Assembly: GCA_964058805.1 (NCBI GenBank) | Contig: CAXKVV010000389.1 | Coordinates: 1 to 63,415, forward strand | From: Schoenoplectus triqueter | Taxonomy: Eukaryota > Streptophyta > Magnoliopsida > Poales > Cyperaceae | DNA length: 63,415 nt | Direction: 5' to 3' | Shown: positions 11,183 through 24,900 of the stretch, one piece after another | How positions within the stretch are numbered: position 1 is the first letter of the stretch | Layout of the letters: the number at the start of each line of letters is the position of its first letter | Made by a program: the position numbers and the translations under genes | Notes under the pieces: model-generated | What the model was told of the DNA's origin: nothing | What the model saw: the letters and a program-made list of their open reading frames with translations, nothing else | Database searches by the model: none

Positions 11183-11390
11183 AAAGATTGAACCGTTCTG
11201 TAGTAGGTTCATCTTCTAGGTCAACTAAGGTCGAGTCGTTTTATAGTATACTCACCTTCCATCCTTCCGCAAAGGTCGATCTGATCTGTAATAAGATTGT
11301 CTCTCGGAGCGGTAAAGATTGAACTGATCTGTAGTAAGTTCTTCTTTTTCACCACCCTATCTCACTGGACTGACCTGTCAGTAAGTCCAG
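11183..11390 (+). repeat. 43-46 bp dyad tandem repeat, cluster 2
   Basis: Copies of the GAACYGWTCTGTAGTARGTT family begin near 11190, 11233, 11278, 11321 and 11367. The last copy is a clean short dyad, GGACT...AGTCC. This is the same family as 10807-10960. Confidence 0.7.
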
Positions 11391-11391
11391 G

Positions 11392-11421
11392 GTGCTTCAG
11401 TGATCCCAATCACCGAAGCAC
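11392..11421. repeat. Compound 30-nt stem-loop
   Basis: GTGCTTC (11392-11398) pairs with GAAGCAC (11415-11421), and inside it GTGAT (11400-11404) pairs with ATCAC (11409-11413). There is a single A/C mismatch between the stems and a CCCA loop. This gives 12 base pairs in 30 nt. It lies about 30 bp upstream of the terminal box. No terminator-type U-tract or known RNA motif follows. Confidence 0.6.
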
Positions 11422-11450
11422 GTGACCACTTGACCATGATTTAGCTATAC

Positions 11451-11579
11451 TATTTGCTTCCCCCTTTCAAGATCCAGAGGTGCCTCGAGGTTAATAGCCC
11501 GGGGTAATTAACGGTGGGGGCTTGCGCCCATCGAAATCTATAAGTACTCACAATCACTAAAAAAACCCTAAATGTGCAT
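11451..11579 (+). repeat. Conserved boundary box, right copy
   Basis: Second copy of the box at 2222-2351: a pyrimidine run, GATCCAGAGGTGCCT, CCCGGGG, a GGTGGG/CCCATC hairpin with GGGCTTGCGCCCATCG, then CACTAAAAAAACCCTAAATG. The GATCC-to-GTGCAT distance is 109 bp in both. It contains AAACCCTAA (11563-11571), which matches the plant telo-box. The other copy has ACCCCTAAA there. Here the box leads into the GC-rich linker rather than the 58-bp array. Confidence 0.75.
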
Positions 11580-11704
11580 TCCAATGAGTCTAAGACGGCG
11601 GGATTAACCGGCGTTAAACAAATGCACGCTTAGGAGAGATCTCCGTGTCCTTCCGCATCCCATCGCCACCAGCGGCGGTGCGGAGCGCACGAAAAAGGGT
11701 CGCA
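11580..11704. other. GC-rich linker with hairpins
   Basis: This unique 125-bp segment joins the module to the AT-rich satellite. It contains GGAGA-GA-TCTCC and a two-part hairpin: CCGCA (11653-11657) with TGCGG (11679-11683), enclosing CGCC (11664-11667) with GGCG (11674-11677). Its composition differs sharply from both neighbours. I recognise no gene, tRNA or rRNA fragment. It may be a remnant of the sequence into which one of the arrays expanded. Confidence 0.45.
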
Positions 11705-13120
11705 CAATAATAATTTCGTGAAAATTAATATAATTACTCCTAATTGTGCCTATTAGAAGATTATCCAATTAATACTTCGATATGAACACTAAGTTTGCGC
11801 AAAACATAAGTAAGATACATTAAAAATAACCGTTTAAACTAGTTGATTGAATTTTTCAAAAAAAATTTGTCGCATAACTACATATAATTTTACGCAAAAT
11901 AATACAATTACTCCTAAAAATGCCTATTATAAGATTATCTAATTAAAACTTCGATATGAATATTCTATGTCACTATTTTGGCGCAAAACATAAGTAAAAT
12001 GTATTAAAAACAGTTGTTTAAACAAGTTGTCTGACATTTTTAAAAATTTTGGCCCCATAAATATACATAATTTCGTGCAAATTAACATAATTATTCCTAA
12101 TTATGTCTATTATAAGATTGTTCAATTAACAATTTGATGTGAATATTCTATGACACTATTTTATCCCAAAACACAAGTAAGATGCATTAGAAACAGTTAT
12201 TTAAAAAAGTTATTTGAGTATCTCAATATTTTTTGCCCCATAACTACACATAATTTGTTAAAAATTAATAAACCACTCCTAATTATGTCGATGAAAATAT
12301 TATCTAATTAACACTTCCATATGAACATTCTACAACACTAATTTTGCACAAAACATAAGTAGTATGTTTTAAAAATAGCTGTTTAAACAGAGTTGTTTTG
12401 AGTTTTTTAAAAAATTTGGCCGCATAATTACACATAATTTCTTATGAATTAATATAATTACTCCTAAGCATTCCTATTATAAGATCTTCTAATTATAACA
12501 TCGATATAAATTTTCTATAACGTTATTTTGGTGCAAAACATAAGTAAGATGCATTAAAAACGGCTGTTTAAACAACTAATTTGAGATCTTCAAACTTTTT
12601 TGTGCATAACTGCACATAATTTCTTATAAATTAATATAATTACTCCTAAATATGCCTATCGTAAGATTTTCCAATTAAAACTTGGATATTAATATTATAC
12701 AACACTAATTTTGCACAAAATATAAGTAAGATGCATTAAAAAACTGCAGTTTAAATAAGTTGTATGATCATTCTAATTTTTTGGCCGCATAACTGCACAC
12801 AATTTAATATAAATTTATATAGTTACTCCTAATAACATCTTTTATAAGATTTTTCAATTAAGATTTTGATATGAATATTCTACGATACTAATTTTTCACA
12901 AAATATAAGTAAGATTCATTAGAAACTGCTATTTAAAAAAGTTATTGAGTTCTCAACATTTTTGCCCCCAAAACTACTCATAATTTCATGGAAAATATAT
13001 ATACCTACTCCTAATTACACCTATTATAATATTTTTCAATTAAAACTTTGATATGATTATTCTACAACACTAATTTTACACAAAACATAAGTAAAATACG
13101 TTAAAAACTGTTGTTCAAAC
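11705..13120 (+). repeat. AT-rich satellite, left flank, monomers K to R
   Basis: Diverged 182-185 bp monomers. Using the AAAACATAAG-type anchor, monomers lie at 11801 (K), 11985 (L), 12168 (M), 12350 (N), 12535 (O), 12717 (P), 12900 (Q) and 13082 (R). Types L to R are missing from the core array but occur in the same order in the right flank. The final R carries a private deletion of about 23 bp, between CAAAC and TTTTGGCCGC, which shortens the R-to-A spacing to 160 bp. That deleted R is the likely parent of every core unit junction. Confidence 0.85.
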
Positions 13121-15097
13121 TTTTGGCCGCACAACAACACATAATTTCATGCAAATTAAAATAATTACACTTGATTATGCCTATTATAAGATTTTCCTAT
13201 TAAAACATTGATATGTATATTCCGTGACGCTAATTTTGTGCAAAACATAAGTAAGATGCATTCAAAACTGCTGTTTAAACAAGTTGTTTGAGTTTTTCAT
13301 AATTTTTGGCGCCATAACTACATATAATTTCGTGCAAATTAATACCGTTACTCCGAATCACGCCTATTATAAAATTGTCCAATTAAAACTTGGATATGAA
13401 TATTCTATAAAGCTAATATTGCGCAAAACATAAGTAAGATGCATTAAAAACTGCTGTTTAATCAAGTTGTTCGGCTTTATGAAAGTTTTTTGCCGCATAA
13501 CTACACATAATTTGTTGAAAATTAATATTATTACTCCTGATTATGCCTATTATAAGATTGTTCAATTAACTCTTCAAAATGAATATTTTGGGGCACTTTT
13601 CTTCCTCAAAAAAAGGTAAGAAGCATTAGAAACTGCTATTTAAAAAAGTTAAGTTTTTCAATATTTTTGGCCTCATAACTACACATAATTTCGTGGAAAT
13701 TAATACAATTACTCCTAATTATTTCTATGAAAATATTAGTCAATTAACACTTCGATATGAAAACTCTACGACACTAATTTTGCACAAGACATAAGTAGGA
13801 TGCATTAAAAACACCTGTTTAAACAAGTTGTTTGTGTTTTTCAAAAAAATTGGCCACATAAGTGCACATAATTTCATGCAAATTAGTATAATTACTCCTA
13901 ATTATGCCTATTATAAGATTTTCCAATTAACACTTCGATATGAATATCCGACGACACTAATTTTTCATAAAACATAAGTAAGATATATTAGAAACTGCTG
14001 TTTAAACAAGTTGTTTCAGATTTTTAACATTTTTTGACTCATAACTACATATAATTTCGTGAAAATTAATTTAATTACTCCTAATTATACCTATTAGAAG
14101 ATTATCCAATTAACACCTCGATATGAACATTGTACAACACAAATTTTGCACAAAACATAAATAAGATGCATTAAAAACGGTTGTTTAAACAAGCTGTTTG
14201 AGTTTTTGAAAATTGTTGGCCGCATAATTATAAATAATTTCATGAAAATTAATAAAATTACTTCTAATTATGCCTATCATATGACTGTCCAATAAAAACC
14301 TAGATATGAATATTTAATGACGCTAATTTTGCACAACATATAAGTAAGATCCATTAGAAACTGTTTTTCAAGATTTTCAACATTTTTTGCATCAAAACTA
14401 CACATAATTTCGAGCGAACTAATATAATTCCTCCTAACTATGTCTATTATGAGATTGTCAAATTAACACTTCGATGTGAATATCATAGGACGCTAATTTT
14501 TCATAAGACATGAGTAAGATACATTAGAAATTGCGGTTTAAACAAGTAGTTTAAGATTTCTAACATTTATTGCCTCATAACGACACTTAATTTCGTAAAA
14601 ATTAATATAATTACTCCTAATTATGTCTATTAGAAGATTATCCAAATAACATTTCCATTTGAAAATTCTACGACACGAATTTTCATAAAAAATAAGTAAG
14701 ATGCATTAAAAATAGCTGTTGTTTGAGTTTTTTTTTTTAATTTTTGGCTGCATAAGTGCACATAATTTCACGCAAATTAATATAATTACTCTTAATTTTG
14801 CCTATTAAATGATTGTCCAATTAACACTCCAATATGAATATCCTATAACAGTAATTATTCATAAAACATAAATAAGATACACTTGGAACTGTTGTTTAAA
14901 CAAGTTATTTAAGATTTTCAGAAATTATTGACTCATAACTAAATAATAATCTCGTGAAAATTAATATAATTACTCCTAATTGTGCCTATTAGAAGATTAT
15001 CCAATTAATACTTCGATATGAACACTAAGTTTGTGCAAAACATAAGTAAGATGCATTAAAAACAACAGTTTAAACTAGTTGATTGAGTTTTTCAAAC
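13121..15097 (+). repeat. HOR unit 1, founder-like edge unit
   Basis: Monomers A to K with anchors at 13242, 13425, 13608, 13786, 13969, 14152, 14335, 14505, 14687, 14863 and 15037; length 1977 bp. Upstream it continues into the ancestral R, Q and P monomers rather than into K, so it touches the old array on its left. It keeps CACCAACTAAT-type flank features such as ATTTATTGCCTC and full-length D. It is the best candidate for the unit from which the 11-mer array grew, or a close relative of it. Confidence 0.8.
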
Positions 15098-18000
15098 TTT
15101 TGGCAGCACAACAACACATAATTTCATGCAAATTAAAATAATTACACTTGGTTATGCCTATTATAAGATTTTCCTATTAAAACATTGATATGTATATTCC
15201 GTGACGCTAATTTTGTGCAAAACATAAGTAAGATGCACTCAAAACTGCTGTTTAAACAAGTTGTTTGAGTTTTTCATAATTTTTGGCGCCATAACTACAT
15301 ATAATTTCGTGCAAATTAATACCGTTACTCCGAATCACGCCTATTATAAAATTGTCCAATTAAAACTTGGATATGAATATTCTATAAAGCTAATATTGCG
15401 CAAAACATAAGTAAGATGCATTAAAAACTGCTGTTTAATCAAGTTGTTCGGCTTTATGAAAGTTTTTTGCCGCATAACTACACATAATTTGTTGAAAATT
15501 AATATTATTACTCCTGATTATGCCTATTATAAGATTGTTCAATTAACTCTTCAAAATGAATATTTTGGGGCACTTTTCTTCCTCAAAAAAAGGTAAGAAG
15601 CATTAGAAACTGCTATTTAAAAAAGTTAAGTTTTTCAATATTTTTGGCCTCATAACTACACATAATTTCATGGAAATTAATACAATTACTCCTAATTATT
15701 CCTATGAAAATATTAGTCAATTAACACTTCGATATGAAAACTCTACGACACTTAAAAACACCTGTTTAAAAAAGTTGTTTGTGTTTTTCAAAAAATTTGG
15801 CCACATAAGTGCACATAATTTCATGCAAATTAGTATAATTACTCCTAATTATGCCTATTATAAGATTTTCCAATTAACACTTCGATATGAATATCCGACG
15901 ACACTAATTTTTCATAAAACATAAGTAAGATATATTAGAAACTGCTGTTTAAACAAGTTGTTTCAGATTTTTAACATTTTTTGACTCATAACTACATATA
16001 ATTTCGTGAAAATTAATTTAATTACTCCTAATTATACCTATTAGAAGATTATCCAATTAACACCTCGATATGAACATTGTACAACACAAATTTTGCACAA
16101 AACATAAATAAGATGCATTAAAAACTGTTGTTTAAACAAGCTGTTTGAGTTTTTGAAAATTGTTGGCCGCATAATTATAAATAATTTCATGAAAATTAAT
16201 AAAATTACTTCTAATTATGCCTATCATATGACTGTCCAATAAAAACCTAGATATGAATATTTAATGACGCTAATTTTGCACAACATATAAGTAAGATCCA
16301 TTAGAAACTGTTTGTCAAGATTTTCAACATTTTTTGCTTCAAAACTACACATAATTTCGAGCGAACTAATATAATTCCTCCTAACTATGTCTATTATGAG
16401 ATTGTCAAATTAACACTTCGATGTGAATATCATAGGACGCTAATTTTTCATAAGACATGAGTAAGATACATTAGAAATTGCGGTTTAAACAAGTAGTTTA
16501 AGATTTCTAACATTTTTTGCCTCATAACGACACTTAATTTCGTAAAAATTAATATAATTACTCCTAATTATGTCTATTAGAAGATTATCCAAATAACATT
16601 TCCATTTGAAAATTCTACGACACGAATTTTCATAAAAAATAAGTAAGATCCATTAAAAATAGCTGTTGTTTGAGTTTTTTTTTTTAATTTTTGGCTGCAT
16701 AAGTGCACATAATTTCACGCAAATTAATATAATTACTCTTAATTTTGCCTATTAAATATTTGTCCAATTAACACTCCAATATGAATATCCTATAACAGTA
16801 ATTATTCATAAAACATAAATAAGATACACTTGGAACTGCTGTTTAAACAAGTTATTTAAGATTTTCAGAAATTATTGACTCATAACTAAATAATAATCTC
16901 GTGAAAATTAATATAATTACTCCTAATTGTGCCTATTAGAAGATTATCCAATTAATACTTCGATATGAACACTAAGTTTGTGCAAAACATAAGTAAGATG
17001 CATTAAAAACAACAGTTTAAACTAGTTGATTGAGTTTTTCAAACTTTTGGCCGCACAACAACACATAATTTCATGCAAATTAAAATAATTACACTTGGTT
17101 ATGCCTATTATAAGATTTTCCTATTAAAACATTGATATGTATATTCCGTGACGCTAATTTTGTGCAAAACATAAGTAAGATGCATTCAAAACTGCTGTTT
17201 AAACAAGTTGTTTGAGTTTTTCATAATTTTTGGCGCCATAACTACATATAATTTCGTGCAAATTAATACCGTTACTCCGAATCACGCCTATTATAAAATT
17301 GTCCAATTAAAACTTGGATATGAATATTCTATAAAGCTAATATTGCGCAAAACATAAGTAAGATGCATTAAAAACTGCTGTTTAAATAAGTTGTTCGGCT
17401 TTATGAAAGTTTTTTGCCGCATAACTACACATAATTTGTTGAAAATTAATATTATTACTCCTGATTATGCCTATTATAAGATTGTTCAATTAACTCTTCA
17501 AAATGAATATTTTGGGGCACTTTTCTTCCTCAAAAAAAGGTAAGAAGCATTAGAAACTGCTATTTAAAAAAGTTAAGTTTTTCAATATTTTTGGCCTCAT
17601 AACTACACATAATTTCGTGGAAATTAATACAATTACTCCTAATTATTCCTATGAAAATATTAGTCAATTAACACTTCGATATGAAAACTCTACGACACTT
17701 AAAAACACCTGTTTAAAAAAGTTGTTTGTGTTTTTCAAAAAATTTGGCCACATAAGTGCACATAATTTCATGCAAATTAGTATAATTACTCCTAATTATG
17801 CCTATTATAAGATTTTCCAATTAACACTTCGATATGAATATCCGACGACACTATTTTTTCATAAAACATAAGTAAGATATATTAGAAACTGCTGTTTAAA
17901 CAAGTTGTTTCAGATTTTTAACATTTTTTGACTCATAACTACATATAATTTCGTGAAAATTAATTTAATTACTCCTAATTATACCTATTAGAAGATTATC

Positions 18001-18992
18001 CAATTAACACCTCGATATGAACATTGTACAACACAAATTTTGCACAAAACATAAATAAGATGCATTAAAAACTGTTGTTTAAACAAGCTGTTTGAGTTTT
18101 TGAAAATTGTTGGCCGCATAATTATAAATAATTTCATGAAAATTAATAAAATTACTTCTAATTATGCCTATCATATGACTGTCCAATAAAAACCTAGATA
18201 TGAATATTTAATGACGCTAATTTTGCACAACATATAAGTAAGATCCATTAGAAACTGTTTGTCAAGATTTTCAACATTTTTTGCATCAAAACTACACATA
18301 ATTTCGAGCGAACTAATATAATTCCTCCTAACTATGTCTATTATGAGATTGTCAAATTAACACTTCGATGTGAATATCATAGGACGCTAATTTTTCATAA
18401 GACATGAGTAAGATACATTAGAAATTGCGGTTTAAACAAGTAGTTTAAGATTTCTAACATTTTTTGCCTCATAACGACACTTAATTTCGTAAAAATTAAT
18501 ATAATTACTCCTAATTATGTCTATTAGAAGATTATCCAAATAACATTTCCATTTGAAAATTCTACGACACGAATTTTCATAAAAAATAAGTAAGATCCAT
18601 TAAAAATAGCTGTTGTTTGAGTTTTTTTTTTTTAATTTTTGGCTGCATAAGTGCACATAATTTCACGCAAATTAATATAATTACTCTTAATTTTGCCTAT
18701 TAAATGATTGTCCAATTAACACTCCAATATGAATATCCTATAACAGTAATTATTCATAAAGCATAAATAAGATACACTTGGAACTGTTGTTTAAACAAGT
18801 TATTTAAGATTTTCAGAAATTATTGACTCATAACTAAATAATAATCTCGTGAAAATTAATATAATTACTCCTAATTGTGCCTATTAGAAGATTATCCAAT
18901 TAATACTTCGATATGAACACTAAGTTTGTGCAAAACATAAGTAAGATGCATTAAAAACAACAGTTTAAACTAGTTGATTGAGTTTTACAAAC
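15098..18992 (+). repeat. HOR units 2-3, 30-bp deletion in monomer D
   Basis: Two units of 1947 and 1948 bp. Both lack the same 30 bp of monomer D (deletion points after 15752 and after 17699; ACGACACT is followed directly by TAAAAACACC). No other unit has this deletion, so one is a tandem copy of the other. Unit 3 has one more T in the poly-T tract of monomer I, which accounts for the 1-bp difference. The first K/R hybrid junction, at 15097, has GGCAGCAC where later units have GGCCGCAC. Confidence 0.9.
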
Positions 18993-21900
18993 TTTTGGCC
19001 GCACAACAACACATAATTTCATGCAAATTAAAATAATTACACTTGGTTATGCCTATTATAAGATTTTCCTATTAAAACATTGATATGTATATTCCGTGAC
19101 GCTAATTTTGTGCAAAACATAAGTAAGATGCACTCAAAACTGCTGTTTAAACAAGTTGTTTGAGTTTTTCATAATTTTTGGCGCCATAACTACATATAAT
19201 TTCGTGCAAATTAATACCGTTACTCCGAATCACGCCTATTATAAAATTGTCCAATTAAAACTTGGATATGAATATTCTATAAAGCTAATATTGCGCAAAA
19301 CATAAGTAAGATGCATTAAAAATTGCTGTTTAATCAAGTTGTTCGGCTTTATGAAAGTTTTTTGCCGCATAACTACACATAATTTGTTGAAAATTAATAT
19401 TATTACTCCTGATTATGCCTATTATAAGATTGTTCAATTAACTCTTCAAAATGAATATTTTGGGGCACTTTTCTTCCTCAAAAAAAGGTAAGAAGCATTA
19501 CAAACTGCTATTTAAAAAAGTTAAGTTTTTCAATATTTTTGGCCTCATAACTACACATAATTTCGTGGAAATTAATACAATTACTCCTAATTATTCCTAT
19601 GAAAATATTAGTCAATTAACACTTCGATATGAAAACTCTACGACACTAATTTTGCACAAGACATAAGTAGGATGCATTAAAAACACCTGTTTAAACAAGT
19701 TGTTTGTGTTTTTTAAAAAATTTGGCCACATAAGTGCACATAATTTCATGCAAATTAGTATAATTACTCCTAATTATGCCTATTATAAGATTTTCCAATT
19801 AACACTTCGATATGAATATCCGACGACCCTAATTTTTCATAAAACATAAGTAAGATATATTAGAAACTGCTGCTTAAACAAGTTGTTTCAGATTTTTAAC
19901 ATTTTTTGACTCATAATTACATATAATTTCGTGAAAATTAATTTAATTACTCCTAATTATACCTATTAGAAGATTATCCAATTAACACCTCGATATGAAC
20001 ATTGTACAACACAAATTTTGCACAAAACATAAATAAGATGCATTAAAAACTGTTGTTTAAACAAGCTGTTTGAGTTTTTGAAAATTGTTGGCCGCATAAT
20101 TATAAATAATTTCATGAAAATTAATAAAATTACTTCTAATTATGCCTATCATATGACAGTCCAATAAAAACCTAGATATGAATATTTAATGACGCTAATT
20201 TTGCACAACATATAAGTAAGATCCATTAGAAACTGTTTGTCAAGATTTTCAACATTTTTTGCATCAAAACTACACATAATTTCGAGCGAACTAATATAAT
20301 TCCTCCTAACTATGTCTATTATGAGATTGTCAAATTAACACTTCGATGTGAATATCATAGGACGCTAATTTTTCATAAGACATGAGTAAGATACATTAGA
20401 AATTGCGGTTTAAACAAGTAGTTTAAGATTTCTAACATTTTTTGCCTCATAACGACACTTAATTTCGTAAAAATTAATATAATTACTCCCAATTATGTCT
20501 ATTAGAAGATTATCCAAATAACATTTCCATTTGAAAATTCTACGACACGAATTTTCATAAAAAATAAGTAAGATGCATTAAAAATAGCTGTTGTTTGAGT
20601 TTTTTTTTTTTTAATTTTTGGCTGCATAAGTGCACATAATTTCACGCAAATTAATATAATCACTCTTAATTTTGCCTATTAAATGATTGTCCAATTAACA
20701 CTCCAATATGAATATCCTATAACAGTAATTATTCATAAAACATAAATAAGATACACTTGGAACTGCTGTTTAAACAAGTTATTTAAGATTTTCAGAAATT
20801 ATTGACTCATAACTAAATAATAATCTCGTGAAAATTAATATAATTACTCCTAATTGTGCCTATTAGAAGATTATCCAATTAATACTTCGATATGAACACC
20901 AAGTTTGTGCAAAACATAAGTAAGATGCATTAAAAACAACAGTTTAAACTAGTTGATTGAGTTTTTCAAACTTTTGGCCGCACAACAACACATAATTTCA
21001 TGCAAATTAAAATAATTACACTTGGTTATGCCTATTATAAGATTTTCCTATAAAAACATTGATATGTATATTCCGTGACGCTAATTTTGTGCAAAACATA
21101 AGTAAGATGCATTCAAAACTGCTGTTTAAACAAGTTGTTTGAGTTTTTCATAATTTTTGGCGCCATAACTACATATAATTTCGTGCAAATTAATACCGTT
21201 ACTCCGAATCACGCCTATTATAAAATTGTCCAATTAAAACTTGGATATGAATATTCTATAAAGCTAATATTGCGCAAAACATAAGTAAGATGCATTAAAA
21301 ACTGCTGTTTAATCAAGTTGTTCGGCTTTATGAAAGTTTTTTGCCGCATAACTACACATAATTTGTTGAAAATTAATATTATTACTCCTGATTATGCCTA
21401 TTATAAGATTGTTCAATTAACTCTTCAAAATGAATATTTTGGGGCACTTTTCTTCCTCAAAAAAAGGTAAGAAGCATTACAAACTGCTATTTAAAAAAGT
21501 TAAGTTTTTCAATATTTTTGGCCTCATAACTACACATAATTTCGTGGAAATTAATACAATTACTCCTAATTATTCCTATGAAAATATTAGTCAATTAACA
21601 CTTCGATATGAAAACTCTACGACACTAATTTTGCACAAGACATAAGTAGGATGCATTAAAAACACCTGTTTAAACAAGTTGTTTGTGTTTTTCAAAAAAT
21701 TTGGCCACATAAGTGCACATAATTTCATGCAAATTAGTATAATTACTCCTAATTATGCCTATTATAAGATTTTCCAATTAACACTTCGATATGAATATCC
21801 GACGACCCTAATTTTTCATAAAACATAAGTAAGATATATTAGAAACTGCTGTTTAAACAAGTTGTTTCAGATTTTTAACATTTTTTGACTCATAACTACA

Positions 21901-24900
21901 TATAATTTCGTGAAAATTAATTTAATTACTCCTAATAATACCTATTAGAAGATTATCCAATTAACACCTCGATATGAACATTGTACAACACAAATTTTGC
22001 ACAAAACATAAATAAGATGCATTAAAAACTGTTGTTTAAACAAGCTGTTTGAGTTTTTGAAAATTGTTGGCCGCATAATTATAAATAATTTCATGAAAAT
22101 TAATAAAATTACTTCTAATTATGCCTATCATATGACTGTCCAATAAAAACCTAGATATGAATATTTAATGACGCTAATTTTGCACAACATATAAGTAAGA
22201 TCCATTAGAAACTGTTTGTCAAGATTTTCAACATTTTTTGCATCAAAACTACACATAATTTCGAGCGAACTAATATAATTCCTCCTAACTATGTCTATTA
22301 TGAGATTGTCAAATTAACACTTCGATGTGAATATCATAGGACGCTAATTTTTCATAAGACATGAGTAAGATACATTAGAAATTGCGGTTTAAACAAGTAG
22401 TTTAAGATTTCTAACATTTTTTGCCTCATAACGACACTTAATTTCGTAAAAATTAATATAATTACTCCCAATTATGTCTATTAGAAGATTATCCAAATAA
22501 CATTTCCATTTGAAAATTCTACGACACGAATTTTCATAAAAAATAAGTAAGATGCATTAAAAATAGCTGTTGTTTGAGTTTTTTTTTTTTTAATTTTTGG
22601 CTGCATAAGTGCACATAATTTCACGCAAATTAATATAATCACTCTTAATTTTGCCTATTAAATGATTGTCCAATTAACACTCCAATATGAATATCCTATA
22701 ACAGTAATTATTCATAAAACATAAATAAGATACACTTGGAACTGCTGTTTAAACAAGTTATTTAAGATTTTCAGAAATTATTGACTCATAACTAAATAAT
22801 AATCTCGTGAAAATTAATATAATTACTCCTAATTGTGCCTATTAGAAGATTATCCAATTAATACTTCGATATGAACACCAAGTTTGTGCAAAACATAAGT
22901 AAGATGCATTAAAAACAACAGTTTAAACTAGTTGATTGAGTTTTTCAAACTTTTGGCCGCACAACAACACATAATTTCATGCAAATTAAAATAATTACAC
23001 TTGGTTATGCCTATTATAAGATTTTCCTATAAAAACATTGATATGTATATTCCGTGACGCTAATTTTGTGCAAAACATAAGTAAGATGCATTCAAAACTG
23101 CTGTTTAAACAAGTTGTTTGAGTTTTTCATAATTTTTGGCGCCATAACTACATATAATTTCGTGCAAATTAATACCGTTACTCCGAATCACGCCTATTAT
23201 AAAATTGTCCAATTAAAACTTGGATATGAATATTCTATAAAGCTAATATTGCGCAAAACATAAGTAAGATGCATTAAAAACTGCTGTTTAATCAAGTTGT
23301 TCGGCTTTATGAAAGTTTTTTGCCGCATAACTACACATAATTTGTTGAAAATTAATATTATTACTCCTGATTATGCCTATTATAAGATTGTTCAATTAAC
23401 TCTTCAAAATGAATATTTTGGGGCACTTTTCTTCCTCAAAAAAAGGTAAGAAGCATTAGAAACTGCTATTTAAAAAAGTTAAGTTTTTCAATATTTTTGG
23501 CCTCATAACTACACATAATTTCGTGGAAATTAATACAATTACTCCTAATTATTCCTATGAAAATATTAGTCAATTAACACTTCGATATGAAAACTCTACG
23601 ACACTAATTTTGCACAAGACATAAGTAGGATGCATTAAAAACACCTGTTTAAACAAGTTGTTTGTGTTTTTCAAAAACTTTGGCCACATAAGTGCACATA
23701 ATTTCATGCAAATTAGTATAATTACTCCTAATTATGCCTATTATAAGATTTTCCAATTAACACTTCGATATGAATATCCGACGACCCTAATTTTTCATAA
23801 AACATAAGTAAGATATATTAGAAACTGCTGTTTAAACAAGTTGTTTCAGATTTTTAACATTTTTTGACTCATAACTACATATAATTTCGTGAAAATTAAT
23901 TTAATTACTCCTAATAATACCTATTAGAAGATTATCCAATTAACACCTCGATATGAACATTGTACAACACAAATTTTGCACAAAACATAAATAAGATGCA
24001 TTAAAAACTGTTGTTTAAACAAGCTGTTTGAGTTTTTGAAAATTGTTGGCCGCATAATTATAAATAATTTCATGAAAATTAATAAAATTACTTCTAATTA
24101 TGCCTATCATATGACTGTCCAATAAAAACCTAGATATGAATATTTAATGACGCTAATTTTGCACAACATATAAGTAAGATCCATTAGAAACTGTTTGTCA
24201 AGATTTTCAACATTTTTTGCATCAAAACTACACATAATTTCGAGCGAACTAATATAATTCCTCCTAACTATGTCTATTATGAGATTGTCAAATTAACACT
24301 TCGATGTGAATATCATAGGACGCTAATTTTTCATAAGACATGAGTAAGATACATTAGAAATTGCGGTTTAAACAAGTAGTTTAAGATTTCTAACATTTTT
24401 TGCCTCATAACGACACTTAATTTCGTAAAAATTAATATAATTACTCCCAATTATGTCTATTAGAAGATTATCCAAATAACATTTCCATTTGAAAATTCTA
24501 CGACACGAATTTTCATAAAAAATAAGTAAGATGCATTAAAAATAGCTGTTGTTTGAGTTTTTTTTTTTTAAATTTTTGGCTGCATAAGTGCACATAATTT
24601 CACGCAAATTAATATAATCACTCTTAATTTTGCCTATTAAATGATTGTCCAATTAACACTCCAATATGAATATCCTATAACAGTAATTATTCATAAAACA
24701 TAAATAAGATACACTTGGAACTGCTGTTTAAACAAGTTATTTAAGATTTTCAGAAATTATTGACTCATAACTAAATAATAATCTCGTGAAAATTAATATA
24801 ATTACTCCTAATTGTGCCTATTAGAAGATTATCCAATTAATACTTCGATATGAACACCAAGTTTGTGCAAAACATAAGTAAGATGCATTAAAAACAACAG

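Larger units (their letters stand above)
10383..11450. other. Mixed repeat module, right copy
   Basis: Non-coding region related to 1201-2350. It contains stem-loops, two clusters of a 41-46 bp dyad repeat around one diverged copy of the 181-bp repeat, and a compound hairpin just before the terminal box. The first 400 bp (10383-10800) hold fragments such as GTGAATCGGCTAGGTGCTCA that echo the 181-bp repeat, plus GATGAT-type words. I see no gene in it. Confidence 0.55.

Noticed and set aside
11563..11571. Interstitial telomere
   Set aside because: Only one AAACCCTAA unit is present; the other box copy has ACCCCTAAA. No tandem TTTAGGG run exists.
11653..11683. rRNA or tRNA fragment in the GC-rich linker
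   Set aside because: The hairpin-rich GC segment does not match the 5S or tRNA landmarks I know (no A/B boxes, no acceptor or anticodon pattern).
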